The notes: generated by a model not told the origin, from the letters alone. Positions 1 to 9,542 are shown, numbered from the stretch's first letter. The stretch is DNA of 64,000 nucleotides from Comamonas testosteroni (GCA_008727115.1 CP044131.1:248001-312000), one strand, 5' to 3'. Program-made: numbers and translations.

Positions 1-203
1 GAGCCCACTTTTTGCAGGCGCATGGCCTTGGCCATCTCGGCATTGGCCGTCCCAGCACCCGTGGTGTCGGATGAGGTCACGAACTTGACCAGACCGATGA
101 TGACGAAGATGGGAACCACAAACGAGAAGAAGACGGCAAGCAACAACTGCTTGGGTTTTTTGATAGGGCCGGTATGGGCTTCTTCGTGGTGTTGCTCGCT
201 CAT
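1..203 (-). CDS. c-type cytochrome (N-terminal part, runs off the window)
   Basis: Only the first 67 codons are present; the gene continues left of base 1. The start ATG is at 203-201. The visible protein begins MSEQHHEEAHTGPIKKPK, has one hydrophobic segment at about residues 20-43 (an uncleaved membrane anchor or signal), and then a short Ala-rich stretch. This N-terminus resembles the membrane-anchored cytochrome c5-like proteins of Comamonadaceae, but the haem motif CxxCH would lie outside the window, so the identification is a family-level inference. It is transcribed away from the efflux operon and is separated from it by a terminator hairpin. Confidence 0.55.
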   Translation of the reverse strand, partial: MSEQHHEEAHTGPIKKPKQLLLAVFFSFVVPIFVIIGLVKFVTSSDTTGAGTANAEMAKAMRLQKVG

Positions 204-351
204 GAAGTCCTCTGAGATCGTGGGGTGGAATTAACAAACCATTATAGAAGTGAGGGTTAAGAATGCCAGTGCACGACGATCCGGGTTGACGCTTGGCACA
301 TAAAGGAGTTGAGTTGGATCAACGTTGTGCAAGCCATTGGCGGTGCACATG

Positions 352-380
352 AAAAAAAGGCGTCCGAAGACGCCTTTTTT
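352..380 (-). terminator. Rho-independent terminator of the efflux operon
   Basis: Stem GGCGTC (359-364), loop CGAA, stem GACGCC (369-374), flanked by an A-run on the left and a T-run on the right, so it can act in both directions. It lies 23 bases beyond the stop codon of the outer-membrane factor gene. Confidence 0.85.
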
Positions 381-402
381 GAATGGCAAGTGCCTGCACC
401 AC

Positions 403-1836
403 TTACTGGGCTGTGGTGGTCGCCGCAGCGCTGTCGTCGGCAGCCGGCTCTGTCCAGCCACCTCCCAAGACTTTGTAGAGGCTGACCTGGTTTTGCATCT
501 GTGCCAGGCGCACTTGCACCACGGATTGCTCCAGGGCAAACAGTGAGCGCTGTGCATCCAGCAGATCCAGGTAGCTGGCCACGCCATTGGTGTAGCGCAG
601 GTCTGACAGCTTGTAGCGAACCTGCTCGGCCTCTAGCTGGCGCGACTGGGCTTCCAGCTGCTCCTTGAGGGCGCGGCGGTTCACCAAGGTGTCGGACACC
701 TCTCGGAATGCCGACTGGATGGCTCCTTCATATTGCGCCACGGCAATTTTCTGGCCAGCTTCCGCGACTTGCAGATTGGCCCGGTTGCGACCCGCGTTGA
801 AGATAGGCAGGTACAGCGAAGGCGCAATGGTGAACGCTGCGGAGTCCGACTTGAACAGGTCGGAGACCTCGGAGTTCATAAAGCCGGCCGATGCGGTGAG
901 CGAGATGTTCGGAAAGAACAGTGCGCGTGCTGCGCCAATACTGGCATTGGCCGCAATCATGCTCTGCTCGGCCTGACGGATGTCGGGGCGGCGCAGCAGC
1001 AGCTCGGATGGCAGGCCTGCAGGAACATCGGCCAATGAAGGCAGCTCTTGCAGTTGCTTGCCTTGCATGCTGGCAAGCAGCTCTTGCGGCAAGGTCTGCC
1101 CGATCAGCAGTGTCAATGCATTGAGGTCGCGATCGCGCTGACCGGCCTGCTGCGCCAGTGTGGCTCGGGCGCTTTCGGTCAGCGACTGTGCCTGGCGGTA
1201 GTCCAGCTCGGAGGTGACGCCTGCGTCCAGACGCAGCTTGGTCAGCTTGATCGACTGCTCGCGTGTGCTCAGCGTGCGACGAGAGATGGTCAGCAACTCT
1301 TCGTCGGCCTGAAGGCTGAGCCAGGTGCTGGCGACGGTAGCGATCAGGCTGATCTGAGCTGACTTGCGGCCTTCCTCCGTAGCCAGATACTGGGCCAGGG
1401 CTTGCTGCTTGAGGCTGCCGATGCGTCCCCAGAAGTCAATTTCCCAGCTGGGCATGGACAGCCCCACCATGTAGGCATTGGCATACCGACCTGTCGCAGC
1501 ACTGGGCTGGCGACTGGCGCTGCCTGCAACGCCAATCTCAGGGAACTGGCCAGCACGCTGGATTTGGTACTGAGCCTGTGCCTTCTCGATATTGAGCACA
1601 GCCACACGCAGGTCGCGGTTGTTGTCCAGCGCAAGCTGGATCACCTGCTGTAGGCGTGGGTCCGTATAGAACTGCTGCCAGGGGATGTCGGCAGCCGCCG
1701 TGGCGCCAGCCTGCTCGTCAGCGGTCGGGTAATGCTCCGCCACCGGAGCGGCAGGGCGCTCCAGCGTGGGGATGAAGGAGCAGCCGCTGACCAGCAGCGC
1801 GCCAGCCAGTGCTACGGGTAGCAAGGTTTTATTCAT
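403..1836 (-). CDS. RND efflux outer-membrane lipoprotein (OprM/NodT family)
   Basis: This is the outer-membrane channel of a tripartite drug-efflux pump, a trimeric beta-barrel plus periplasmic alpha-helical tunnel that docks with the adaptor and pump encoded upstream. The protein is 477 aa (OprM-type proteins are about 480). It starts MNKTLLPVALAG with a lipobox VSGC, so Cys19 should be lipidated. Two outer-membrane efflux repeats follow, rich in Gln/Ala helices. An upstream in-frame start would add 25 residues, but 1836 is preferred because a GGGAGG ribosome site precedes it and the signal peptide begins there. The start overlaps the end of the pump gene by 8 bases, so the two are probably translationally coupled. 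It is the third gene of the operon. Confidence 0.93.
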   Translation of the reverse strand: MNKTLLPVALAGALLVSGCSFIPTLERPAAPVAEHYPTADEQAGATAAADIPWQQFYTDPRLQQVIQLALDNNRDLRVAVLNIEKAQAQYQIQRAGQFPEIGVAGSASRQPSAATGRYANAYMVGLSMPSWEIDFWGRIGSLKQQALAQYLATEEGRKSAQISLIATVASTWLSLQADEELLTISRRTLSTREQSIKLTKLRLDAGVTSELDYRQAQSLTESARATLAQQAGQRDRDLNALTLLIGQTLPQELLASMQGKQLQELPSLADVPAGLPSELLLRRPDIRQAEQSMIAANASIGAARALFFPNISLTASAGFMNSEVSDLFKSDSAAFTIAPSLYLPIFNAGRNRANLQVAEAGQKIAVAQYEGAIQSAFREVSDTLVNRRALKEQLEAQSRQLEAEQVRYKLSDLRYTNGVASYLDLLDAQRSLFALEQSVVQVRLAQMQNQVSLYKVLGGGWTEPAADDSAAATTTAQ

Positions 1837-4800
1837 GTTGCGAGCCTCCCTGTGCTGCAGAAGTTGCCGCCGGGGGAGTGGCGTCGGAGTCTTGCTTGGA
1901 CTTCTTGCCAAACAGGTTGAACACAGCCACGAAGAACACAGGCACCAGGAAGACGGAGATCGGCGTGCCGATCACCATGCCCCAGAACACGCCGGTACCG
2001 ATTTCCTTCTGGCTGGCAGCGCTGGCGCCGGAGGCGATATACAGCGGCACCACACCCAGAATAAAGGCCAGAGAGGTCATCAGAATGGGGCGGAAGCGCA
2101 GGTGTCCTGCCTCCAGGGCCGCTTCCAGTGCACTTTTGCCTTCCGCATGCAGGTCCTTGGCGAACTCCACAATCAGAATAGCGTTCTTGGCCGACAGGCC
2201 GATCACAGTGATCAGCGCTACCTGGAAGTAGATGTCGTTGGGCATGCCGCGCATCAGCATGCCGGCCACGGCACCGAACACGCCCAGGGGCACGACCAGC
2301 AGCACGGACAGCGGGATGCTCCAGCTCTCATACAAGGCGGCCAGGCACAGGAACACAGCCAGGATGGAGAACGCATACAGCATCATGGCTGAGGAGCCTG
2401 CCTTCTTCTCGTCCAGTGACTGACCGGTCCACTCGTAGCCGAAGCCGTCGGGCAGTTCCTGGGCCAGCTTTTCCATCTCCTTCATGGCATCGCCACTGGT
2501 ATAGCCAGGCTTGGCTTGACCGGTAATGCTCATGGAGGGGTAGCCGTTGTAGCGAGTCAGCTGCATGGGGCCGCTGATCCACTTGGCGCTGACCATAGTG
2601 GACAGCTCGACCAGCTGGCCTTGCGCGTTGGGAACCGTCAGACGCATCACGTCCTCGGGTTGCATGCGGCGGGCAGCATCGGCCTGGATGGTGACGCGCT
2701 GCATGAAGCCGTTGTTGGGGAAGTCCGTGGAGTTGGACGAACCCAGGGCTGTTGCCAGCGTCGAGGCCAGATCACCCATGCTTACGCGCTGGGCATAGAC
2801 TGCATCGCGATTGATGTCCACCTGCCATTGCGGTGCATCATCCACGCCGTCAAAGCGCACGCCGGTCAGAACAGGGCTTTGGTTGGCCTTGGCGACCAAC
2901 TGGTTACGGGCTTCAAGCAGGGCTGCATGGCCCTTGCTGCCACGGTCCTGCAGACGGAAGGTAAAGCCGTCACTGTTGCCCAGCTCCGAAATAGAAGGAG
3001 GAACCAGCGTGAAGATGAAGCCATCGCGCAGCTTGGACATGGCTCCCATGGTGCGGTCTGCGAAAGACTTGGCGTCAGAGCCTGGCTCCTTGCGCTCGGA
3101 CCAGTCCTTGAGTGTCGTGAAGGCCAAGCCCACGTTCTGGCCCTGACCCATGAAGCTGAAGCCCAGAATGCTCACGATGTGATCTGTCTCTGGCTGGCTT
3201 AGGGAGAACTGCTCCAGCTCGGCCATGGTCTTGCTGGTGCGGTCCAGACTGGCGCCAGGGGGCAGCTGGGCCAGGGAGATGACGTAGCCTTGGTCTTCCG
3301 TTGGCAGAAAAGCGGTTGGAAGGCGCATGAACATGAAGATCACGCCTGCAATCACCAGAAGGTAGACGATGAAAGACTGGGCTGAACGTTTGACTACGCC
3401 CGACAGAGCCGTGGAGTAGTGCTTGGTGCCAGCGTCGAACTTTCGGTTGAACCAGTTGTAGAAGGGGCCAAGCAGGCCGGTTTTTTTGTCATGCGCATGG
3501 CCCTTGGGAATGGGTTTGAGCATGGTGGCGCACAGAGCAGGAGTCAGTGTCAGCGCAAAGAAGCCGGAGAAGAAGATCGAAATAGCCATCACCAGCGAGA
3601 ACTGGCGGTAGATGTTGCCAGTGGCGCCGGAGAACATGGCCAGAGGCAGGAACACGGTCACCAGAATCACGGTAATACCGATCACGGCGCCTTGGATCTG
3701 TCCCATGGCCTTGATGGTGGCCTCCTTGGGCGGCAAGCCTTCCTCGGCCATGATGCGTTCAACGTTCTCCACGACAACGATGGCGTCGTCCACCACGATA
3801 CCGATCACCAGCACCATGGCGAACATGGCCAGAATATTGATGGTCAGGCCGGCAACCAGCATCACGGCAAAGGTGCCGAGCAATGCGATGGGAACCACAA
3901 TGGTCGGGATCAGGGTGTAGCGGATGTTCTGCAGGAAGATCAGCATCACGATGAACACCAGCACGATGGCTTCCAGCAGCGTGTGTACCACCTTCTCGAT
4001 GGATATCTTCACGAACTTGGATGTGTCGTAGGGCGATGACCATTTCACGCCGGCCGGCAAAAAGGGCTCCATCTCCGCCATCTTGTCCTTGACGAGCTTG
4101 GCGGTTGCCATGGCATTGGCAGTCGAAGTCAACTGTACGGCCATCGCAACGGCTGGCTTGCCGTCTAAGCGAGACTCGAAAGCATAGCTTTCAATGCCCA
4201 GTTCGATGCGCGCCACGTCCTTCAGGCGTACGGTGGAGCCATCCGAGTTAGAGCGCAGAACGACTTCTCCGAACTCTTCAGGAGTGCTCAGCTGGCCTGG
4301 GACCACAATGGTGGCGGTAGTCGCTGTACCGGGGGTGCTGGGCAGATTCCCCAGTGCGCCGCCAGAAATTTGCTGGTTTTGTGCAGCAATAGCCGCATTG
4401 ACAGAGGCGATGGAGAGTCCGAACCCTTGAAGCTTGGCAGGGTCAACCCAGACACGCATGGCACGGCCCGACGCAAACAATTGAGCCTTGCCCACGCCAT
4501 CCAGACGTTGCACTTCTGGCACGACGTTGCGGTTCACATAATCAGCGATGTCATCACGTGATGTTTCTCCAGCTTCCGCCTGGAAGGCCAGAATCATCAG
4601 GAAGTTGCTCATGGACTTGTCCACTCGAACTCCCAGTGCTTGCACGACTTGTGGAAGACGGGGAAGCACGCGCGATAGACGGTTCTGCACGTCCACCTGA
4701 GCCAAGTCCGGATTGGTTCCGGGGGCAAAGGTGACGGTCAAGGTACCTTGACCCCCTGCGGGGGCGGAGGACTCCATGTACATCAGACCCTGCGCGCCGT

Positions 4801-5008
4801 TGATTTCGCGCTCGATCAGTTGCAGAACGGAGTCCGTCATGGTCTGTGACGTCGCACCGGGGTAGGTCGCAGTCACGTTGATGGTGGGAGGGGCTACCGA
4901 TGGAAACTGTGCCACCGGTAGCTTGGTGATGGAGATCACGCCCGCAATGATCACGAAAATCGCGATCACCCAGGCAAAGATCGGTCTGTGGATGAAAAAC
5001 TTTGACAT
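1829..5008 (-). CDS. acrB: RND efflux pump, AcrB/MexB family (HAE1)
   Basis: This is the inner-membrane proton/drug antiporter of a tripartite multidrug efflux pump. At 1059 aa it has the usual family length (about 1040-1050). It begins MSKFFIHRPIFAWVIAI (first transmembrane helix) and has the two-fold repeat of a helix plus a large periplasmic loop. The proton-relay aspartates sit in the fourth helix as D407-D408 (motif VIGIVVDDAIVVVENVE), exactly where AcrB has them, and the partner lysine lies in GLSAKNAILIVEFAKD. It lies 12 bases downstream of the adaptor gene and overlaps the outer-membrane factor gene. The symbol is family-level: MexB, TtgB and AcrB cannot be told apart by eye, and the substrate range is unknown. 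Confidence 0.95.
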   Translation of the reverse strand: MSKFFIHRPIFAWVIAIFVIIAGVISITKLPVAQFPSVAPPTINVTATYPGATSQTMTDSVLQLIEREINGAQGLMYMESSAPAGGQGTLTVTFAPGTNPDLAQVDVQNRLSRVLPRLPQVVQALGVRVDKSMSNFLMILAFQAEAGETSRDDIADYVNRNVVPEVQRLDGVGKAQLFASGRAMRVWVDPAKLQGFGLSIASVNAAIAAQNQQISGGALGNLPSTPGTATTATIVVPGQLSTPEEFGEVVLRSNSDGSTVRLKDVARIELGIESYAFESRLDGKPAVAMAVQLTSTANAMATAKLVKDKMAEMEPFLPAGVKWSSPYDTSKFVKISIEKVVHTLLEAIVLVFIVMLIFLQNIRYTLIPTIVVPIALLGTFAVMLVAGLTINILAMFAMVLVIGIVVDDAIVVVENVERIMAEEGLPPKEATIKAMGQIQGAVIGITVILVTVFLPLAMFSGATGNIYRQFSLVMAISIFFSGFFALTLTPALCATMLKPIPKGHAHDKKTGLLGPFYNWFNRKFDAGTKHYSTALSGVVKRSAQSFIVYLLVIAGVIFMFMRLPTAFLPTEDQGYVISLAQLPPGASLDRTSKTMAELEQFSLSQPETDHIVSILGFSFMGQGQNVGLAFTTLKDWSERKEPGSDAKSFADRTMGAMSKLRDGFIFTLVPPSISELGNSDGFTFRLQDRGSKGHAALLEARNQLVAKANQSPVLTGVRFDGVDDAPQWQVDINRDAVYAQRVSMGDLASTLATALGSSNSTDFPNNGFMQRVTIQADAARRMQPEDVMRLTVPNAQGQLVELSTMVSAKWISGPMQLTRYNGYPSMSITGQAKPGYTSGDAMKEMEKLAQELPDGFGYEWTGQSLDEKKAGSSAMMLYAFSILAVFLCLAALYESWSIPLSVLLVVPLGVFGAVAGMLMRGMPNDIYFQVALITVIGLSAKNAILIVEFAKDLHAEGKSALEAALEAGHLRFRPILMTSLAFILGVVPLYIASGASAASQKEIGTGVFWGMVIGTPISVFLVPVFFVAVFNLFGKKSKQDSDATPPAATSAAQGGSQHE

Positions 5009-5020
5009 GGGACGCGCCTA

Positions 5021-6319
5021 TTACTTGGCTTCCTGGCCGCTCCCGGCGCTTTCGGAAGGTGTGGCAGGTTGTTCTGGCTCAGTAGGCTGGGCTGCAGGGG
5101 AGGCGTCTGCGGCCTTGTTGAATTCGACAGGCTTGACCTTTTTTGCACCCATTCCCACCTTGATCAGGCCGTCGACCATGACTTTTTCACCAGCCTTCAA
5201 GCCGGAAGTGACAACCCAGTTGCTGCCACTGGATTGGCTAATTTGTACAGGGCGAGGTGCGACGCTTCCATCTTCGGCAACGATCATGACAAAGTTGCCT
5301 TTTTCATTGCGGGTGACGGCTTGCTGTGGAATCAAGGCCGCATTTTCAACTTGGGCCTGCTCTAAGCGAACGCGTACATAGGTACCGGGAAGCAGTAGGC
5401 CCTCAGGATTGGGAAGCTCTGCACGGACACTGACTTGACCAGTGGAGGGGTCTACAGTCAGGTCAGTAAAAAGCAGCTTTCCTGTATGGGCGTACTCTTT
5501 GCCATCGTCCAAATAGACGTGTACGCGCGCTGCGTTATCGCCTACCTTTGATAGCTTGCCGGAACTGAGCGCTTCGCGCATGCGCATGATTTCGGTAGAG
5601 GATTGGGTCAGGTTGACATACAGCGGATTGACTTGCTGAATAGTGGCCAGCTGGGTGGCCTCGCCTTGACCAACTAAAGCGCCTTCAGTGACCAGGGAGC
5701 GACCGATGCGTCCGGCAATTGGTGCTGTGACGCTGGCATAACTCAAGTTGACATTGGCGTTGGTGACTGCTGCTTTGCCAGCTGCAACTTGGGCTAATGC
5801 TGCTTTTTCGTTGGCAATTGCAGTGTCGAACTCCTGTTTGCTAATGGCGTTTGCTTCCACCAAGGGCTTGTAGCGGCGAGCCGTTGCGGAGGCCTGTGCC
5901 AAGGCTGCTTCGGCCTGCGCAAGAGTTGCCTGTGCGGACTGCAAGTTGGCCTTGTAGGGCGTGTTGTCTATCTGGAAAAGGGCTTGCCCGGCCTTGACGT
6001 CTGAACCTTCTTGGAAGAGGCGCTTTTGGACAATGCCAGCTGCACGAGCGCGAACCTGGGCGATCCGTGAAGGCTCCAGGCGACCAGGGAGGTCGGAGAT
6101 CAAAGGCACGTTCTGCATGGTGACTGTGACTACCCCCACCTCAGGAGGCTGAGCTTGGGCTGCTGCTTGAGCCTTTTGCGCATCCGCATTCTTGTCTCCG
6201 CATGCGGCGAGACTTAATGCGGCAGCAAGACTTAGGCTCGCGACAACAATGCGGGAGCTTGATCTGGCGGGTTGGGGTTGGTTGTCGGGAGCCTGGTGTG
6301 TGTCATACATCGGGTGCAT
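5021..6319 (-). CDS. acrA: RND efflux periplasmic adaptor (AcrA/MexA family)
   Basis: This is the membrane-fusion protein linking the pump to the outer-membrane channel. It is a 432-aa lipoprotein with lipobox LAAC and lipidated Cys at residue 40, after an unusually long polar N-terminal segment. The order is signal, lipoyl half-domain (VMVTMQNVPLISDLPGRLEP region), alpha-hairpin rich in Ala/Gln, second lipoyl half, beta-barrel and C-terminal membrane-proximal domain. The start at 6319 is chosen over 6340 because GGAAGGA lies five bases before it; 6310 is also possible. It is first in the operon, divergent from the TetR regulator, with a palindromic operator about 111 bases upstream. Confidence 0.94.
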   Translation of the reverse strand: MHPMYDTHQAPDNQPQPARSSSRIVVASLSLAAALSLAACGDKNADAQKAQAAAQAQPPEVGVVTVTMQNVPLISDLPGRLEPSRIAQVRARAAGIVQKRLFQEGSDVKAGQALFQIDNTPYKANLQSAQATLAQAEAALAQASATARRYKPLVEANAISKQEFDTAIANEKAALAQVAAGKAAVTNANVNLSYASVTAPIAGRIGRSLVTEGALVGQGEATQLATIQQVNPLYVNLTQSSTEIMRMREALSSGKLSKVGDNAARVHVYLDDGKEYAHTGKLLFTDLTVDPSTGQVSVRAELPNPEGLLLPGTYVRVRLEQAQVENAALIPQQAVTRNEKGNFVMIVAEDGSVAPRPVQISQSSGSNWVVTSGLKAGEKVMVDGLIKVGMGAKKVKPVEFNKAADASPAAQPTEPEQPATPSESAGSGQEAK

Positions 6320-6429
6320 GAACGTCCTTCCGGTTGACATTGTGAAAACAAGTAAAGAGCACAGCTCGGAAGAGCGTGCTCCATATGGAGGTAATCCTAA
6401 ATGGATTCCTGTGCGTAGGCGATGCGAAA

Positions 6430-6457
6430 ATTATACATACATGCATAAATGTATAAT
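6430..6457. promoter_or_regulatory. Palindromic operator between acrA and the tetR regulator
   Basis: A 28-base imperfect palindrome, AT-rich, with arms ATTATACAT and ATGTATAAT around a TGCA centre. Its ACATACAT...ATGTAT core resembles the published AcrR/TtgR-type operators. It sits between the divergent start codons (6319 and 6541), where a TetR dimer pair could repress both promoters. Assignment to the adjacent regulator is inferred from position and symmetry. Confidence 0.7.
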
Positions 6458-6540
6458 TCGTAAAGCTTGCTTGAACGTTGGCAAGAAATAGTTTTTCTCG
6501 TTGTGCTTCAGCGCTGGCTGAGTGATGGAAGAGGTGGGAA

Positions 6541-7161
6541 ATGGCTCGACGGACAAAGGCTGAGGCAGATGAGACGCGAACCAAGCTGCTAGATGCGGCC
6601 GAAGAAGTTTTTTTTGAAAAAGGTGTATCTCGTACATCTCTTGGGGACATTGCGCAGCGAGCGGGGGCTACGCGCGGGGCCGTGTACTGGCACTTCAAGG
6701 ACAAGATGGATGTCTTTGTATCTATGCTTGGACGCATCTGCCTGCCTTTTGACGAGATCTGTGATGACAGATTTGAGGATTTGCCGCCGCTGGAGCGTAT
6801 TCGGCACTCTATCTTGAGAGTCTTTGAGAGTCTGGACGGGGATGAGCGTACTCGTAAGGTGTTTGAGACAGCTCTTTTCAAGATGGAGTATGTGGGCGAG
6901 CTGTCTGATGTGCGTCTTCGTCATATTGAAAGCTCCAGTCTTGCTCGAGAGCGGTTTGCGCGTGACCTTTCTGTTGCGGCGCAGTTGCAGTCAGTAGTGC
7001 TGGAAATTTCGCCGGAAGAAGCAGCTTTGGGGCTCCACTCACTTTTTGTTGGGCTTATACATGGGTGGGTGTTGACTCAGGGGAGTTTCTCACTGGTCAA
7101 AGTAGGCTTGATGTCGGTCGATGTCTATTTGAAGGGGTTGGGGTTTCGGGTGGAATTGTGA
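6541..7161 (+). CDS. acrR: TetR-family repressor of the efflux operon (AcrR/TtgR-like)
   Basis: A 206-aa, TetR-type repressor. Residues about 10-57 hold the TetR helix-turn-helix (LLDAAEEVFFEKGVSRTSL, then GDIAQRAGATRGAVYWHFKDK). The remainder is a helical ligand-binding and dimerization domain of the AcrR/TtgR C-terminal type. It starts with a GGAAGAGG ribosome site nine bases upstream. It is divergent from acrAB and the channel gene, so the likely role is ligand-responsive repression of the pump and of itself through the 6430-6457 palindrome. The role is inferred from family and context. Confidence 0.88.
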   Translation: MARRTKAEADETRTKLLDAAEEVFFEKGVSRTSLGDIAQRAGATRGAVYWHFKDKMDVFVSMLGRICLPFDEICDDRFEDLPPLERIRHSILRVFESLDGDERTRKVFETALFKMEYVGELSDVRLRHIESSSLARERFARDLSVAAQLQSVVLEISPEEAALGLHSLFVGLIHGWVLTQGSFSLVKVGLMSVDVYLKGLGFRVEL

Positions 7162-7235
7162 TTTTTTGGAGTGAAACCGTGCAATAATTCACGCAGTTGA
7201 ATTGTTGTTGGTCGTGCAAGCGATCTGACGGATTC

Positions 7236-7311
7236 GCGGCTGTAGCTCAGTGGATAGAGTATTGGCCTCCGAAGCCAAGGGTCGTGGGTTCGATCCCCGC
7301 CAGCCGCGCCA
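7236..7311 (+). tRNA. tRNA-Arg (anticodon CCG)
   Basis: A complete cloverleaf of 76 bases with encoded CCA. The acceptor is GCGGCTG/CAGCCGC, the anticodon loop CTCCGAA gives CCG, and the T-loop is TTCGATC. It is first of the tRNA cluster upstream of tuf. Confidence 0.96.
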
Positions 7312-7324
7312 ACAAGTACCTCGA

Positions 7325-7350
7325 AAAAAGAAATTTTCAAATTTCTTTTT
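7325..7350 (+). terminator. AT-rich hairpin after tRNA-Arg
   Basis: AAAAAGAAATTT pairs with AAATTTCTTTTT around a two-base centre, ending in a T-run. It could terminate the tRNA-Arg transcript and isolate it from the Tyr-Gly-Thr-tuf unit, but the stem has few G/C pairs. Confidence 0.45.
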
Positions 7351-7367
7351 GAGTCAAAAATAGGTGC

Positions 7368-7373
7368 TACAAT
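7368..7373 (+). promoter_or_regulatory. Probable -10 box of the tRNA-Tyr/Gly/Thr-tuf transcript
   Basis: TACAAT lies 12 bases before tRNA-Tyr, right after the AT-rich hairpin. No well-spaced -35 box is visible: TTGAGT lies only 13 bases upstream. Confidence 0.4.
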
Positions 7374-7385
7374 TCAAGTCTCTTC

Positions 7386-7471
7386 GGAGGGGTGGCCGAG
7401 TGGTTAAAGGCAGCAGACTGTAAATCTGCCCGCTAACGCGTACACAGGTTCGAATCCTGTCCCCTCCACCA
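7386..7471 (+). tRNA. tRNA-Tyr (anticodon GTA)
   Basis: An 86-base class II tRNA with a long variable arm. The acceptor is GGAGGGG/CCCCTCC, the anticodon loop CTGTAAA gives GTA, and CCA is encoded. Confidence 0.97.
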
Positions 7472-7528
7472 GTAATGGGCGGAAGAGCGATTGTCAAAAT
7501 TGACAATCACGTGCAGAAGTAAATCTGT

Positions 7529-7602
7529 GCGGGAGTAGTTCAATGGTAGAACCCTAGCCTTCCAAGCTAATGACGCGGGTTCGATTCCCGTCTCCCGCTC
7601 CA
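7529..7602 (+). tRNA. tRNA-Gly (anticodon TCC)
   Basis: A 74-base tRNA with acceptor GCGGGAG/CTCCCGC, anticodon loop CTTCCAA giving TCC, and encoded CCA. Confidence 0.97.
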
Positions 7603-7644
7603 GTTTGCGAGCAAAATTTATAAAGTTGCTAAAGCAGCTTTGTT

Positions 7645-7719
<75 letters not shown>

Positions 7720-7794
7720 TTTTGTGGTGCGCTCGCTTGATAGGGTTGCGCCGAGATCCTCTTGCAGTAAATTAGTTTTTTCGGAGTCGGAAAA

Positions 7795-8985
7795 ATGGCA
7801 AAAGAAAAATTCGAGCGCACCAAGCCCCACGTGAACGTGGGCACCATCGGTCACGTTGACCACGGTAAGACCACCCTGACTGCTGCTATCGCTACCGTGC
7901 TGTCCAAGCACTTCGGCGGCGAAGCCAAGGACTACTCGCAAATTGATGCGGCTCCTGAAGAAAAGGCTCGTGGTATCACCATCAACACTTCGCACGTCGA
8001 GTACGAAACCGCTACTCGTCACTACGCTCACGTTGACTGCCCCGGTCACGCTGACTATGTGAAGAACATGATTACTGGTGCTGCCCAGATGGACGGCGCT
8101 ATCTTGGTTTGCTCCGCTGCTGACGGCCCCATGCCCCAGACTCGCGAGCACATCCTGCTGTCGCGTCAGGTGGGTGTTCCTTACATCATCGTGTTCCTGA
8201 ACAAGGCCGACCTGGTGGACGACGAAGAGCTGCTGGAACTGGTCGAAATGGAAGTGCGCGAGCTGCTGTCCAAGTACGACTTCCCCGGTGACGATACTCC
8301 CATCATCCGCGGCTCTGCCCGTCTGGCTCTGGAAGGCGACACATCCGACAAGGGTGAGCCCGCTATCCTGAAGCTGGCCGAAGCTCTGGATTCCTACATC
8401 CCCACTCCCGAGCGTGCTGTTGACGGCGCATTCGTGATGCCTGTGGAAGACGTGTTCTCCATCTCCGGTCGTGGCACTGTGGTGACTGGCCGTATCGAGC
8501 GCGGTATCGTCAAGGTCGGCGAAGAAATCGAAATCGTTGGTATCACTGACACCGTCAAGACCACTGTGACCGGCGTGGAAATGTTCCGCAAGCTGCTGGA
8601 CCAGGGTCAAGCTGGTGACAACGTGGGTCTGCTGCTGCGCGGCACAAAGCGTGAAGACGTGCAGCGTGGCCAAGTGCTGTGCAAGCCCGGCTCCATCAAG
8701 CCCCACACCAACTTCACTGCTGAAGTTTACGTGCTGTCCAAGGACGAAGGCGGTCGCCACACTCCTTTCTTCAACAACTACCGTCCTCAGTTCTACTTCC
8801 GTACAACTGACGTGACCGGCTCCATCGAACTGCCCGAAGGCAAGGAAATGGTGATGCCTGGTGATAACGTGTCGATCACTGTGAAGCTGATTGCTCCTAT
8901 CGCTATGGAAGAAGGTCTGCGCTTCGCTATCCGCGAAGGTGGTCGTACTGTTGGTGCCGGTGTGGTTGCCAAGATCATTGCTTAA
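7795..8985 (+). CDS. tuf: Elongation factor Tu
   Basis: This is the GTPase that delivers aminoacyl-tRNA to the ribosomal A site. It is 396 aa, full length. The P-loop GHVDHGKT is at residues 19-26, the switch II region reads DCPGHADY, and the base-recognition motif NKAD is present. The three domains (GTPase, then two beta-barrels) are intact to the C-terminal VAKIIA. A GGAG-containing ribosome site lies just upstream. It probably shares a transcript with the preceding tRNAs and the following tRNA-Trp. Burkholderiales usually carry a second, near-identical tuf copy near rpsG/fusA, which is not in this window. Confidence 0.99.
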   Translation: MAKEKFERTKPHVNVGTIGHVDHGKTTLTAAIATVLSKHFGGEAKDYSQIDAAPEEKARGITINTSHVEYETATRHYAHVDCPGHADYVKNMITGAAQMDGAILVCSAADGPMPQTREHILLSRQVGVPYIIVFLNKADLVDDEELLELVEMEVRELLSKYDFPGDDTPIIRGSARLALEGDTSDKGEPAILKLAEALDSYIPTPERAVDGAFVMPVEDVFSISGRGTVVTGRIERGIVKVGEEIEIVGITDTVKTTVTGVEMFRKLLDQGQAGDNVGLLLRGTKREDVQRGQVLCKPGSIKPHTNFTAEVYVLSKDEGGRHTPFFNNYRPQFYFRTTDVTGSIELPEGKEMVMPGDNVSITVKLIAPIAMEEGLRFAIREGGRTVGAGVVAKIIA

Positions 8986-8995
8986 TTGATTTTGT

Positions 8996-9071
8996 AGGGG
9001 TATAGCTCAATTGGCAGAGCGTCGGTCTCCAAAACCGAAGGTTGTAGGTTCGATTCCTACTGCCCCTGCCA
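8996..9071 (+). tRNA. tRNA-Trp (anticodon CCA)
   Basis: A 76-base tRNA with acceptor AGGGGTA/TGCCCCT, anticodon loop CTCCAAA giving CCA, and encoded 3' CCA. It starts 11 bases after tuf. Confidence 0.97.
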
Positions 9072-9096
9072 CCTCTTAATGGTGGAATCAAAAAGA

Positions 9097-9117
9097 GCCC
9101 GCCTTTGGCGGGCTTTT
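9097..9117 (+). terminator. Terminator after tRNA-Trp
   Basis: Seven-pair stem GCCCGCC/GGCGGGC around TTT, followed by TTTT. It separates the tuf-tRNA-Trp unit from secE-nusG. Confidence 0.85.
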
Positions 9118-9158
9118 GTGTCTTGAAATTGCACATTTTTGTGCATTTGAAACAAAAT

Positions 9159-9542
9159 ATGGCCACTACTCAGGTTGAAACAGTCAGCTCTGCAGCTGAC
9201 AAAGCAAAAATAGCCGCAGTTGCGGCTTTAGTTGTTGCTTCTATTGCCGGCTTTTATCTGTTGAGCAAGCAAGGGGCGCTGGTGCAGTGGGCAACTTTGA
9301 TTGTTGGCCTTGTATTGGCTGCTGGCGTGTTTTTGATCTCCGAGCCGGGTAAGCGCTTCACAGGCTTTGCTCGTGATGCTTGGCGTGAGGTGAAGAAGGT
9401 AGTCTGGCCCACCCGCAAAGAAACGATGCAGATGACTCTGTATGTATTTGCGTTTGTGGTTGTGATGGCCTTGTTCTTGTGGTTCACCGATAAGACGCTG
9501 GAATGGGTCTTGTACGACTTGATTTTGGGCTGGAGGAAGTAA
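9159..9542 (+). CDS. secE: Preprotein translocase subunit SecE
   Basis: This is the small inner-membrane subunit of SecYEG. It is 127 aa, the length of the E. coli three-helix form. Hydrophobic segments lie at about residues 17-37, 43-60 and 95-115. The conserved cytoplasmic motif [13 protein letters not shown] precedes the last, essential helix. An in-frame TTG at 9105 falls inside the terminator hairpin, so ATG 9159 is preferred, although no strong Shine-Dalgarno precedes it. Its stop overlaps the nusG start by one base (TAATG). Confidence 0.95.
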   Translation: MATTQVETVSSAADKAKIAAVAALVVASIAGFYLLSKQGALVQWATLIVGLVLAAGVFLISEPGKRFTGFARDAWREVKKVVWPTRKETMQMTLYVFAFVVVMALFLWFTDKTLEWVLYDLILGWRK

